Source: Evernia prunastri
Taxonomy: Eukaryota > Ascomycota > Lecanoromycetes > Lecanorales > Parmeliaceae
Reading direction: 5' to 3'
DNA: 64,000 bases
Assembly: GCA_003184365.1 (NCBI GenBank)
Contig: NKYR01000083.1
Span: forward strand, 117,663 to 181,662
The stretch's first letter is position 1; each line of letters opens with the position of its first letter. This document shows, piece by piece, positions 44,311-54,904 of the stretch. Both the position numbers and the translations under genes were made by a program. Below the pieces are notes generated by a model. That model ran no database searches, was not told where the DNA came from, and saw only the letters and a list, made by a program, of their open reading frames with translations.

Positions 44311-45969
44311 ATGCGATCCCTCGCGATGCCGTCCACGTCGACGCTGTATCTGGATGAATATCTCCACGACCGAGCAGACGACAGCCGCGAGAGGCTCGAC
44401 GGAGCTCCTTCGAGCCAGCGCGACGCGGACCACGTGCCTGTTCGTGACGGGGTGGAGAGCACGGCTGCAGAGGTCCACCGCGAGGGTTGTTACGCGGCTC
44501 GAAGCAGGGGGATTGGGTTTCTGGGTCGGAACGTGGCCAATAAGGGATTGCTCTGTTTCCTTATTGCTGTGATCGTCGCCGTGGTCGTCGTCGCGATTGC
44601 CGTTCCTTTGACGTTGGTTGGGAAGGAATCACCTCATGACAGGTAAGCGCCCTTTAAACCCACAGCCACGCTCCTCCTTCCGCCGAAGAAGAAGAAGAAG
44701 AAGAATAGGCCATCATCAGACCGAGCACTACTAACGCTGGACCTGTAACAACCCCCAGCGCCAACATCCCCGCAACAAGTCAAAAGCTCTCCATCTCAGG
44801 CGCCTTCAATGGCACCGGCATCGCAAGCCTAGGCTCCAACGGGTCTTCCCATCTATTCTACCAGGACCACCTAGGCCGGATCCGCTCGCTCGGCACCAAC
44901 ACGCAGTGGTACGAAGCGCAAGACGCGCCCGTCGTGGTGGGTGTCGGCGCGAGGGACGGCACGCCGCTGGCCGCGGTGCAATACACCTTGGATGACACTT
45001 CGAGCGTAAGAGACCTACTTGCCTCGATCGTGATGCCAAGAAAAAAAGAAAGAAAAAAAAAAGAAAAAAAAAGAACCCTCGCTGACGAAAGTCCGCGGTG
45101 CACAGACACATCTCTTCTACATCGACTCATCCGACATCCTCCGAGACATGATCAGCGCCGACACCAACGCCTCCAGCTGGTCTCCCGGCCCACTGGGCAC
45201 GTTCAACTTCGCGGCGTCGCCCTCTTCCACCGGCATGACGGTACTCCGCGTCGGTGGTTCCAACGACTCCGACAGCACGGGCACGGGCGCTGGGCTACGG
45301 CTGTTCTACGGATCGAAGGACGACGGGCTGGTGCATGAGCTGGTGTCCCGCCTCGGCAGCAACGACTGGTCTGCTGGGTTTGTATTCCCAGGTAGCGACG
45401 CCCATGCTGGGATAGCGTCGAATTACGCAGATGTGGACGGGAGGGCGTCGGTGTATCATTTGGACGAGCAGGGTCGGATCAGGGTGTGGTCGCATCTGTA
45501 CAATACAACCGTGAGCCCGGGACACAATGCTCGCGCGTCATATGCACCGATCGGATCTTGGACCCAAGGTACGCTCTTTCCATTTCCAACACGCAGACCC
45601 ACCCGTCACTTCCTCTCCTCTCCTCTCCTCCTTCTCACCGACTCAACCATCACAGACCCCACCCCAGCCCCAGCCTCAGCCTCACGCTCCATCCGCACCG
45701 ATTCCTCCCTCAGCTTGACCGGCTCCTTCGTCTGCTACCAGGAACCGTCGAACGCCATCACCTTGATACGACCGCCCGAACACGCAGGTGGATCCTGGTC
45801 GAACTACTCAGGTCTGGGGCTGCCGGGTACAGAAGCGCAGCCGGGGTCGGCACTCGCGGGGGCGGCTTTGGTCCAACGGAGCGTGTTCTTTCAGGCGAAT
45901 GGAAGCGATGTTACCCAGGTGGGGATGGTTGGTGGGGTGTGGACTGAGAAGGCGCTGCCGGTTGGGTAG
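44311..45969 (+). CDS. Membrane-anchored fungal fucose-lectin-like protein
   Basis: Exons 44311-44642, 44759-45005, 45106-45568 and 45656-45969 give 451 aa. Introns of 116, 100 and 87 nt contain GAA runs, poly-purine and CTCT tracts respectively. A cytoplasmic N-terminal segment is followed by one strong TM helix (about 79-103, LLCFLIAVIVAVVVVAIAVPLTLV), giving a type II topology. The rest is a repeat-built beta-propeller-like region: HLFYQDHLGRIRSL, THLFYIDSSDILRDM, RLFYGSKDDGLVHEL, SVYHLDEQGRIRVWSH. These F-Y-x-D/E blades resemble the AAL-type fucose-specific lectin family. Sugar binding at the cell surface or in the secretory pathway is a family-level prediction. Individual fucose-binding Arg/Glu/Trp sites are only partly recognisable. 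Confidence 0.78.
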
Positions 45970-47375
45970 ACGCGGTGCTTATGTGCGATTTTGCATGCGT
46001 AGGGAGAGAATGGAATGCCGCTACACCACTGTATTAGTGCAATGAGGAATCGAGCCCGGTAGGATTAGATACTACCAGCGCACATAGAGTCTGTCTGTCA
46101 TGGACAGGAATTCAGGGTCATAATATCAATGCTGACGATGGCGGTTGGCTACCTTCTTGCTAAAACCAAGTGTCCGTACGTTCAAAGTATTCACGTGTCT
46201 GATCACCATACGATTTCCGCCAAGCTGTGGCACATATCCATCACAAAGTCAAAGTCAGATACTTTCTTCACAATATAGCCATGTTTCTAGCCTTAAGGTC
46301 AAATAGTTGCCACAGTGGCACTAGTACAAAATGAGCTTATGTCAAGCTCTCGAGATTTTCCAGCGATGTTTGATGCTTGCTATGTTTTCCGGCAAAAATC
46401 GGAAGATACGCGGCCGGCGGGTAGGGGCTCTGAAAATACTAGTCCTGGATCAGAAAATGGCTTTTCGGTCGACTTCGGCGCTTCGAGAGCCACAGCAGAT
46501 CCTTGTCCCGCCCGCCCGCGTCTGTGTTCAGATATCATCACTTCAGGACTATAACACAGAGGTATGAGGAGTCTTTCTGACGCTACTGGGCATGCTTAGG
46601 TAGCTAGTGCTGGCCGTGACCCCGTCCAATACTCTGCTATCACCAATTATTTAATTATGTGTCGTGCTTTGTGTGTCGTGCTTGGAAGGCACGGACTCAA
46701 GGCAAGTGACCGGAAAATATTGGCAACTCCTTTCTGCTAGGCCAACGAACCGCAGAACTCATTCAATTACGACTAGTAATCTCAACAGTACGCGCCAGAA
46801 TTTAGTCTTCGCAGGAGAGACAAGGCTGTGAAAAATAGTAGTAGTCGGGATGGGTCCGACGTGACCGTCTGCGATGCGACGACGGATGGCTGTCCACTTG
46901 GCCAATTGCACGTCCATGTTCCTTGGGCCTGAACGCTCTTTGCAAAAGAAGACGTCGCAAGCAGCCATACAAGCTTTAGACTCGGGGGTCTGAGAAACGG
47001 AAGAAAAGGCAAAGATCTCATGATCGGGATCCACTCTCGACCCATTTTCGCAGTGAGTCGGCACTCGGTGTCGAAAAGCATGGATCTGTTTCAAACCCTA
47101 CAGCAAAAACAGGAAGACAAAGATCGTATCCTCGAGCGGATTGAGCGAGCAGAGAAGAGACACAGCTACCAATATCCCAATTTCCTTTTCACACGGACAT
47201 TCTTTGGAGATTTGATGCATTGCACCAGATCGCAAACTTCCTCACGCCTCTCTCCGGGGCGCGGGCCACTTCCACTTGTGGCGCACGCCACCACCGCCGC
47301 AGCGGAACTGTTTCGCCATCTACATCTCAAGCCATAGTCTCTGCAGACGCTGAAGCTCCGAGATCAGTCGAGATC
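45970..47375. other. Intergenic, no gene supported
   Basis: About 1.4 kb. Minus-strand frames at 46759-47094 and plus-strand frames at 46315-46567 overlap in other frames without a convincing motif. Confidence 0.45.
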
Positions 47376-47925
47376 ATGCGTTCTCCACTCGTATCTCTCG
47401 TACTTGGTTGGCTGGCCTCCACTGCAGCGACGATTCCTCTTCCAAACCGTGAGTCGACATCGCGGCCACATTCAGCTGTCGAAGTTGAACCTTTCCAGAT
47501 ATATCAAGACCCTGCTGCCCGAAATGCTGGCTGCTGTTTCATGAAGAGCCCGATGACCGGCCGACTCCCCATCTTCGTCACGCCTTCCCCGGTCCCCCAA
47601 GCGTGTTGCGAACCGGCACAACGGCAGCAGAGGCGGTGACACCGACAGTCGATAGCCTGGATATAGTCAAGAGGATGTTGGGTGCGGATGAGGGAGAGGA
47701 AGGGCCGCCGGCTGGCGTTGATGTGAGGCGTCTAGAGTGGATCTGTGGTCGTTTCGCTGACTGATCCGTGAGAAGTACCCAAGACTGACGGCCAGGGCTT
47801 TGAGAGAGCACAAAGCGTGCTTGGAAAACCCAACGTCCAGCTGCTTCGCGAGGTTGAGACTCGAAGAGGACACCGGTCTTTATTTCCCCATCGAAGATGT
47901 CGATGAGGAAGAAGCTTGGGAGTAA
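47376..47925 (+). CDS. Small secreted protein, three exons
   Basis: Exons 47376-47448, 47499-47722 and 47776-47925 give 148 aa. Introns are 50 nt (GTGAGT...TTTCCAG) and 53 nt (GTGAGG...GAGAAG, with CTGAC branch point); both keep phase. A signal peptide (about residues 1-20, MRSPLVSLVLGWLASTAA) is followed by PCCPKC, an acidic Pro-rich middle, LDIVKRMLGADEGEEGPP and a C-terminal segment ALREHKACLENPTSSCFARL ending in a very acidic tail (EDVDEEEAWE). There are five cysteines. No known family; it is a candidate effector-like secreted protein. Without the introns the frame is broken, which is why a single-frame view misses it. Confidence 0.62.
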
Positions 47926-48035
47926 GCCTGTTGCAATCACTTTGTGATGAAGGGACTTGAGCGGTAGAATTCATCAACGATGGAGCACCGGGAGTGACGT
48001 AGATGGGTGGGTCGGGTATGAACGACCTGCTTTAA

Positions 48036-49186
48036 TTAAACTCTGCCTGGTTTACACCACGCATTTTTTTCTCTTTTCAACGCAATCTGCACCCATTGTA
48101 TCGTGATCAACACCCATATGCCCACCCAAAGTGGAGGAACACCCCATCCTGCCACCTAGTGAGCGAGCTTTCCAATCAGAACTCGCTACCATCAACATAC
48201 CTATGCCATATGCAACAGTCTGCGGCACTCTATCATCTACCACAGCCGCCGTCACTCCAGCTCCCACACAAAGCGCTGGTATTGCCCAAAACAGGTTCAA
48301 TTGATGCAGCATATTTCTAAACATCGGACTAGCCTCGTATCTCTCATTGATCGCTCTCCTATAAGCCCTACCCACACCCGTGTCAACTGCTATGACGTCC
48401 TCGATCACCATATATGTTCCTGGGCGTGCTGGCGCGCCTTTTTCTTGAGAAGATATTTTGAAAGGGTTGGGGATGTGGAAGGCCTGGAAGATGGAGAAGA
48501 CGAGGAGCTCGCCGCCAAAGAAGAGGATGAAGGAAGGGGCGGGCATGGCGCATAGGCGGATGAAAGGTTTCTGGGGCGCGGCGCCAACGATGAGCTCGAC
48601 CTGATTGATCAAGCTGGTCAGTAAGGGTATCAGAGGGGAAGTGAGCGTGGGCGGAAGTTGCACTCACCAGGCTGATTCCATACCCGATCGAGTAGCTGAT
48701 ATGGAAGAAATCAAAGCCGTTCCTTTTCCCGCCAAACGGCCTCAGCTCCTCTTTCTTCCACAGGGACCAGCTTCGAAAGCACCACTCTATCCCACTTATA
48801 ATCCCGAACAGCGCTGTGGTTACGGCGAATATATAAGCCGGTGAAAGAGTGGTGTCGTACCACAGAGGGTAGAAGAGGACAAGGGGCATGATAGCCGCGT
48901 CGAGTGCGAGGAGTGTCCATATCACAGCAATGCTTCGTTTATGGTCGCGGAGGGAGTACGGGAGTTTGGGGAGGAGGGACGAGGGAGTAGACAATGTTCC
49001 GGAAGCATTGGTACCGGTTGTCGAGGCATTACCGTTGGGAAGCGAGGCGAGCCCGTTTGGTGGTGGTCCTGGAGAGGTAGTGACATTAGAATTGGAAAGG
49101 TAGGCCAACTCGGTTGCTTGAGGTGCTGGGTGAGCCACTGGTGGCTCAGATGGTGGTGGTGGTGGCGTCCTCAAGGTATCTCGCAT
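48036..49186 (-). CDS. Six-TM fungal membrane protein of unknown function
   Basis: Exons 49186-48668, 48600-48201 and 48148-48036 give 343 aa; introns are 67 and 52 nt and phases agree. A disordered Pro/Ser/Asn-rich N-terminal tail of about 80 residues precedes about six helices (for example SIAVIWTLLALDAAIMPLVLFYPLWY, IFAVTTALFGIISGIEWCF, FILFFGGELLVFSIFQAF and PPLWVGIWVLITIQWV). The conserved-looking loop FRPFGGKRNGFDFFHISY-like lies between helices 2 and 3. No transporter or enzyme motif is evident. The final intron has two possible acceptors; the one at 48149 keeps the hydrophobic last helix. Confidence 0.68.
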
Positions 49187-51535
49187 GTTGGATACGGGGA
49201 GTGAGTGAGCTGGTCAAGCAATAGAATGAGAGAGAAGGGTGCCATGGGAGGCAAGGATGAGATGAGGACGAGTGAAGTCATGACTTGCGGTGGCAGTGGA
49301 GCTTCACCATACAGTGAAGTAATCTTACCATCCTGACGGAGTAGCAGCCTCATACCTTAGCCTAGGTAGTGTACCTAGGTACTTTAGGTAACATGGGACC
49401 AGGATGCTAATGGTATAATATATTAACAAGTGTTCGCGGAAGCCATCGGGAGTGGAGATGCGAATGGAAATTCAGTCTTATAATTACGCGACTAAAGTAC
49501 GGTTTTAATACCAGAACACTAAGCTGTTTAGCGGAAAGCGCATTCTTTTCTTTTCTTTTCATCCACCAGATCCCTAAAACTTGACATAATTTCTCGAGAG
49601 TCAAGATCTCTACAGAATGGCTTTGGTCCGATAGATCTTACTCCGTATAGATCTTCTCATAACCTTTTACTAACCCCTTTGACAGAAAATATCATCCAAG
49701 TTGTCCTCCTTGTTCCAAATCTCAAGCGATCTTACTCACTTACGCGTTGGTAAGATATCTGTATCAAGTACCTTATGGACAGGACGTGCCATTGGTCTTC
49801 ACACTCTTCATTTGCTGAAAGCATTCACCAATCACTGTCACCAACTTACATACTCAGCCTTGACAGTCAGTCAGGTGTTTATGCTATGACAGCTCATATC
49901 TGGATCGCGCTATAAACTGCCGAAAACCGTGCTGACGATCGGGCTGCCAGTATCCGTGTGCAGGAGCCAGTGCTTACTCTTCATCGCGTCAGTATGCCAG
50001 CGTCACACCTGAGAACTAGAGAAGCGTCAAAACCGGTCAACGTACGTTTGTATCGCAGCTGAAATGTGCTCCCTCGAATCTCCTCAATTGACCATCTTCC
50101 TCGGCTTCCTTCAAGGCTGCATTATTAACACGGTCCATTTTCCCCAATCGGTGGTTGCTCCGGCACGTCTGAGGACTGAGGCATTTTCGCCAAAGGCCTC
50201 GGAGGATAACGATAACGAGCGTCTATGGCCACTACTATCGAAGCATATAATTGATCCAATAATCGCGGTGCGGCAATGTGGGTTAATCCCAGATTTTCCA
50301 TCTAATCTTGCCACTACGAGTTACATAATGGGATTTACGCAATCCATACTCGTTCCTTCGGCGCAACCGTAATTCCTCGCTGGCTTGTCAGCTTGGGGAG
50401 AATGAGACTTTTCGCCATGAAGATGCAGGCATTGAGATGAGCCCACGTATTGTCGACGACGACAGCCTGGAAGCCAAGACCACAATCAAGACATTGCAAC
50501 CCTTTCCGCTGGTAGTGAGAGGGATCACAGTTTCAACATCAGGAAGAAAGCGTTTCCAGATGGCTACTCCGGACCCTTTAGTAGAAGAAAATCCGGTGCG
50601 CTCTACAAATTGGTCCCCGTCGAAGCTTAAGAAATGAATTGCGAGGAGTGTGATACTTATCTATATGTCCTGGTACGATTCAACTGTCTCTCTGGTAGGT
50701 ACTCTGGGAGTCTGGGTATATGTTTTTCAAGATCATGCTGGCTGTCCGCGCCCGGACCATGTTTCGGCATTCATGGCAAGCGCATGTTATTTATCGGCTC
50801 TGGGGGCGGCACGCTCAGGCACGTCGCATATCGAAACCGAAAACCTGGGGTTGCGGGGAAGCATTGTGATCTAGATACCCTACAGTAATATCCTCATCGG
50901 ATATCGATTCTTCGAATCAGAATGCTTCGGTTTCCTGATGCAGCAAAGTCCTGGATGCTATCTCCCAAGTGATGAGTCAAGGACATTCCAAAAGCGTACC
51001 ACGTGTGCATGACCTGGGTCATCTGGGACTCATGCGTCTGGCCCACGAATCTGAACTGGTCTTGGCTCCCAATGTCACTGGAGCAAGAGGTTGTAATTTC
51101 TCCCGCAAAGCGCTTCGAAAATTTTCTCGTTGTCAACCTGGACCTTTTAGGCTCGCGGATACAGCCGATCATGCACGGACGTTATGAAACACAAGATCAA
51201 TGTCCAATCCTTTTCACTTGCTGTCGTTCACCTGGCTCATAAATAATCCAACCGTCATCTCGCGTCGATGCGTTGATGCGTCAAGTTACGAGTACGCGAA
51301 AGTTGAATTAATTTGCCCACAATGTTGCTGATGCGAGAAGTCTTTTGTGCCTTTGCTTCCGATACGTCCATCTGTTTTTTCTTTTAATTCTTCCAATAGA
51401 CAAGAATGCAAGAAACTATATCGCCACCCTGTTCAGGCATTACAAGACATCTCTCCGCAATCATCTTATGCTTCCCGGACCAGAAATATACTGCGCTCTC
51501 ATCCTGCAACATTGTCCGGACAACAAAAGTAGAAG
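49187..51535. other. Gene-poor intergenic stretch
   Basis: About 2.3 kb, AT-richer than the flanking genes. A self-complementary CCTAGGTAGTGTACCTAGG motif lies near 49361-49379. Short frames on both strands have no domain content. Confidence 0.45.
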
Positions 51536-53238
51536 ATGAGGATATGGAGTCGATACCGAGACGTCATCATTGCCAATTGGCACATAGGTTTCACCGCATT
51601 TGGCGGTCCCGCAGTACAATTCCAGACTGTGAGACGAACCCCGTCGAAAAAGGGGATTCACAGCGGACGGGCTAACCTCGACGTAGTTCCACGAGAAATT
51701 TGTAACGAACCTAGGATGGATCGACGAACCAATGGTGCGAGCATCCACCGCGAACGCCGGTCCTCCAAGCTAACAATACGCAAAGTACCAACAGATCTTC
51801 GCCATAAGTCAAGCCTTGCCCGGTTCGGCAAGCACCAAGATGCTCTTCTGCATCAACACCATCCACAGCGGATTCCTCGCCGGGTTCCTCGCCTTCGCAC
51901 TGTTTTGGTAAGTTCACCAGGCCCCCTGCTCTTAAGATAGGTATTTCGGCTGACAGAAAGGCCTCCAGTCTCCCCGGCGCACTGGGCATGTATAGCTTGG
52001 GATTGGGCATATCGAAAGTGGGCAGCACGTTACCGGAACCGGTCTATGCGTTGCTATCCGGTCTGAACGCGGCGACGGTGGGCATCATCGCTCTGGCCGC
52101 CGTGCGACTGTCCGAACGAGCCATCACCGACAAGCTCACGCGGTTCCTCGTCTATCTGGGGGGGATGATGGGGATGCTCTACACGGCGCTCTGGTACTAT
52201 CCGGTCATTATGCTCGGCGCGGGAGTGACGACGCTCGTGTGGGATCTGGGGTACCCGCAAAAGGTCGGGAGAATATTCCAACGGCCAAAGTCAAGGGGAG
52301 ATGAGAAGAAACGGGTGACGTCGGAGGATTTGGAGCAGGGATCTTGGTTCAACAGTTCTCGTTCTTCGCAGGAGTACGACTATGACAAACCGCTGCCGCC
52401 ACCACCTCCCGCATACTCGACTCGAGACAGCGACGCCTCGGAGTTCGCCTTCCGCCACCCACGACCGGTCCCTCAACCGCCAACCCGTATCCCGCCAGCA
52501 AGCCCTCAGCACCACGATCTCGGCAAAAAGCCCCCCCCAGTTGCTTCAACGAGCGACATCTCCTCCATGTCCTGGCCCCTCGGCACGACCATCATCGCCG
52601 TCTTCCTCGTCACCTTCATCGCGACCATCACCCTCCACGCCGTCATCAAACACACCGCGCAGGCCTTCTCCCTCTTCTCCTCCCTCTACCTCGCCGGCAC
52701 CATCATCTTCGGCGGCGGGCCCGTCGTCATCCCCCTCCTGCGCGAATACATCGTCTCGCCCGGCTGGGTGTCCCCGCGGGACTTCCTCCTCGGCCTCGCC
52801 GTCATCCAGGCCTTTCCCGGTCCCAACTTCAACTTCGCCGTCTACCTCGGCTCCCTCGCCGTGGCCGGCACGCGCGTCCCCTCGTACCTGGGCGCCCTCA
52901 TCGCCTTCGTCGCCATGTACGCGCCGGGCCTCTTCATCGTCGTCGGCTTCATGGGCCTGTGGCGCATCCTCCGGGACCGGCCGTGGTTCCTCGCCGTCCT
53001 GCGCGGCGTCAACGCCGCCGCCGTCGGGCTCGTCTTCACGGCCGTGTACAAGCTCTGGCAGATCGGCTACCTGACCGCGGCGGTGCAAGGGGGGAGCCCG
53101 CTCGGGACGGATCCCTGGCTCGTGGCCATCACGGGCACGGCGTTTGTGGGCGGCGCGTGGTTCAAGCTGAACCCGCCCGTGGCCATCTTGCTGGGGGGCG
53201 CGATGGGCATGGCGAGGTATGGCATCTTCAGTCGGTGA
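51536..53238 (+). CDS. Chromate ion transporter (CHR family), two-module
   Basis: Exons 51536-51628, 51687-51734, 51786-51907 and 51969-53238 give 510 aa; introns of 58, 51 and 61 nt keep phase. The first CHR module has FTAFGGPAVQFQT|FHEKFV, then ISQALPGSASTKM and LPGALGMY. The second has TIIFGGGPVVIPLLREYIV, VIQAFPGPNFNFAVYLG and APGLFIVVGF. These FGGP and PGP repeats define the ChrA superfamily of about 10-12 TM proteins. Fungal members have been linked to chromate efflux or anion transport; the substrate here is not established. A polar, Pro-rich cytosolic linker (about residues 185-290) joins the modules. An extra upstream exon is possible because the N-terminus is short. The second half is very GC-rich, creating long false frames on the other strand. 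Confidence 0.9.
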
Positions 53239-53900
53239 GGAGGGGGAAAAGTTTTGCATGGAGCTGTGTTCAACGGACTGGGAAAAAGCGTAGCACAGCA
53301 CAGCACGGACACAGGCGTAGAAATGGCGTTTTAGAAGCCCCCACCTAAATCGAGTTCGAGCAGTCCTTCGCACCATCCGTACGTCTTTTCCTCAATTCTC
53401 GCAGTTCGCGTCGTGCCAACTTGTCCTCACGTATCTGTGTATCTGTCTGCGTGGAGAGGCGGCGTCCACGATACCGCAGTGCGAAAATGCCGCCGGATCC
53501 GTACCGGCCGTAACTCTTTTTCGTTCCAGGCAGGTACTTGCTTGCTTGCCTTGAAGGCAAATCAGGCTCGATGGACTGACGCCTCTAGTTCTTTTGGCGG
53601 CGGTAACACGGGGAGGTTTGCGGCGAGCAAGAAACCAGGCGTGCCCTTTTCGTTCCGAGTCGCCCGGTGCCGAACCGTTCGTTCGCTCCTATTTCAAGTT
53701 GATGGCATGTCAGCTTCTGCTTTCTGCTTTCCGCTTTTTGTTTCTGCTTTCTTCTGCGTGTGTGTGTGGGTGTGTGCGTGATCAGAGAGGGTTGGTTATC
53801 AAAAGGAAAGGGAAGGAAAGGGCAAAGACCCATCTTGAACTGAACTGAACAAAACAAACCAAAACATACCATACCATTCCAGCTCCTTGCCAGTCTCAGC
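53239..53900. other. Intergenic, no gene supported
   Basis: About 660 bp after the transporter stop, with TTCTGCTTT repeats near 53711-53752. Confidence 0.45.
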
Positions 53901-53937
53901 TGCGTCGAAGCTGCGACCTGCACCTTCCTCCTCAACA

Positions 53938-54904
53938 TGAGTCCTCCACCCCTCACCCCCTTCAGCGCATCCCCTCTCCCCTCCCCATCCCCTCATCACA
54001 GCCCACAACACGCAACCCCCCGGCCCCACGACCACCAGCACCAGCACCACCCCTCTTCTTCGCCGCCGCCACCGCGCTCTCCACCGTCCTGACGAGCGCC
54101 CAGATCCCCCACGGCATCTTCGGCAGCTTCGCTTCGCGCTGCAAACGTACGGGTGCCCACGCTCGAGCGGGGACGTCGACTGCGTTGTGTCGGCGGGCCG
54201 GGCGGCAGATCGTGGCGCTGTTCGCGGGAGGGGGGGTTCGCGTGTGAGGACGAGGGCGGGCAGGGTGTGGGGAGGGGAAAGGGGCGTGTGTACGGGTGCG
54301 GTGGACCGGGGGGGGGAGGGAGAGGGAGGGGAAGGGGGTGGTGGTGGTGGTGGTGGTGAAGCTGTACCCGGCTGGTGATGATCCGAGTTTGTTGACCTCC
54401 CTTTCGCTTCCTTGCTCGATGGATCGGAGCGGTCAAATGTATTGACATCTCGACCACCCAGAGCCCTCGAACCTCCCGAAACCGACCCTCCCCCAAATAA
54501 AAATGCACGCCCTACCCCTCTCTCCCCTCCCCTTCGCCCTCTCTACCTTCACCTTAACTTCCACACCCAACTCCACCCCTCTCCCCCTCCCCAACATCCT
54601 CCATTTCAAGCCGAAAGTCGCCGCGCGGCGGGACAACTGGCAGGACTGCTCAGACGCGCAGTGGCTGCTGAAGCACAAGCCGAAAGAGCTGCTGGACGAG
54701 GAGGATGAGGCGGGCGCGCGGTACGATCTGTACGACGTCGGGCGCGCGGTGAGACGGTGGCCGGTGATGAGGGCGGCGTTGCGCGGGGCTGGGGTCGATG
54801 TGCGAAGGGGGAGGGAGTTGGCGGTTGTGACTGGGCGGATGGTGAGGAATGAGAAGGGGGTTGTGGAAGCATTGATAGGGAGAAAGTGGGAGATGGGGGG
54901 ATAG
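53938..54904 (+). pseudogene. Nucleotidyltransferase-like gene broken by frameshift
   Basis: One frame reads FFAAATALSTVLTSAQIPHGIFGSFA and a second, one base off, reads ALQTYGCPRSSGDVDCVVSAGR. Joined, they form the minimal nucleotidyltransferase pattern hG[GS]-x(9-13)-DhD (GS at about 54120, DVD at about 54171). The switch coincides with a tandem GCTTCGCTTC at about 54126-54135; one 5-bp unit too many accounts for it. Downstream, a G-rich stretch (54230-54360) disrupts the frame again. The frame 54503-54904 then encodes ILHFKPKVAARRDNWQDCSDAQWLLKH, which looks like the C-terminal part of fungal proteins of this kind. The start is not resolved. It may be a pseudogene, or a real gene with errors in a GC-rich region. 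Confidence 0.5.

Noticed and set aside
46759..47094. Minus-strand frame with several cysteines (CMAACDVFFCKERSG)
   Set aside because: Looked like a small Cys-rich protein, but the start, splice sites and family are all unsupported and two frames compete.
52382..53074. 230-codon plus-strand frame rich in Ser and Pro
   Set aside because: Alternative frame of the transporter exon; composition is a product of GC bias.
52546..53376. 276-codon open frame on the minus strand
   Set aside because: It is the antisense shadow of the GC-rich chromate transporter exon, with a repetitive Glu/Asp/Gly/Arg composition and no domain.
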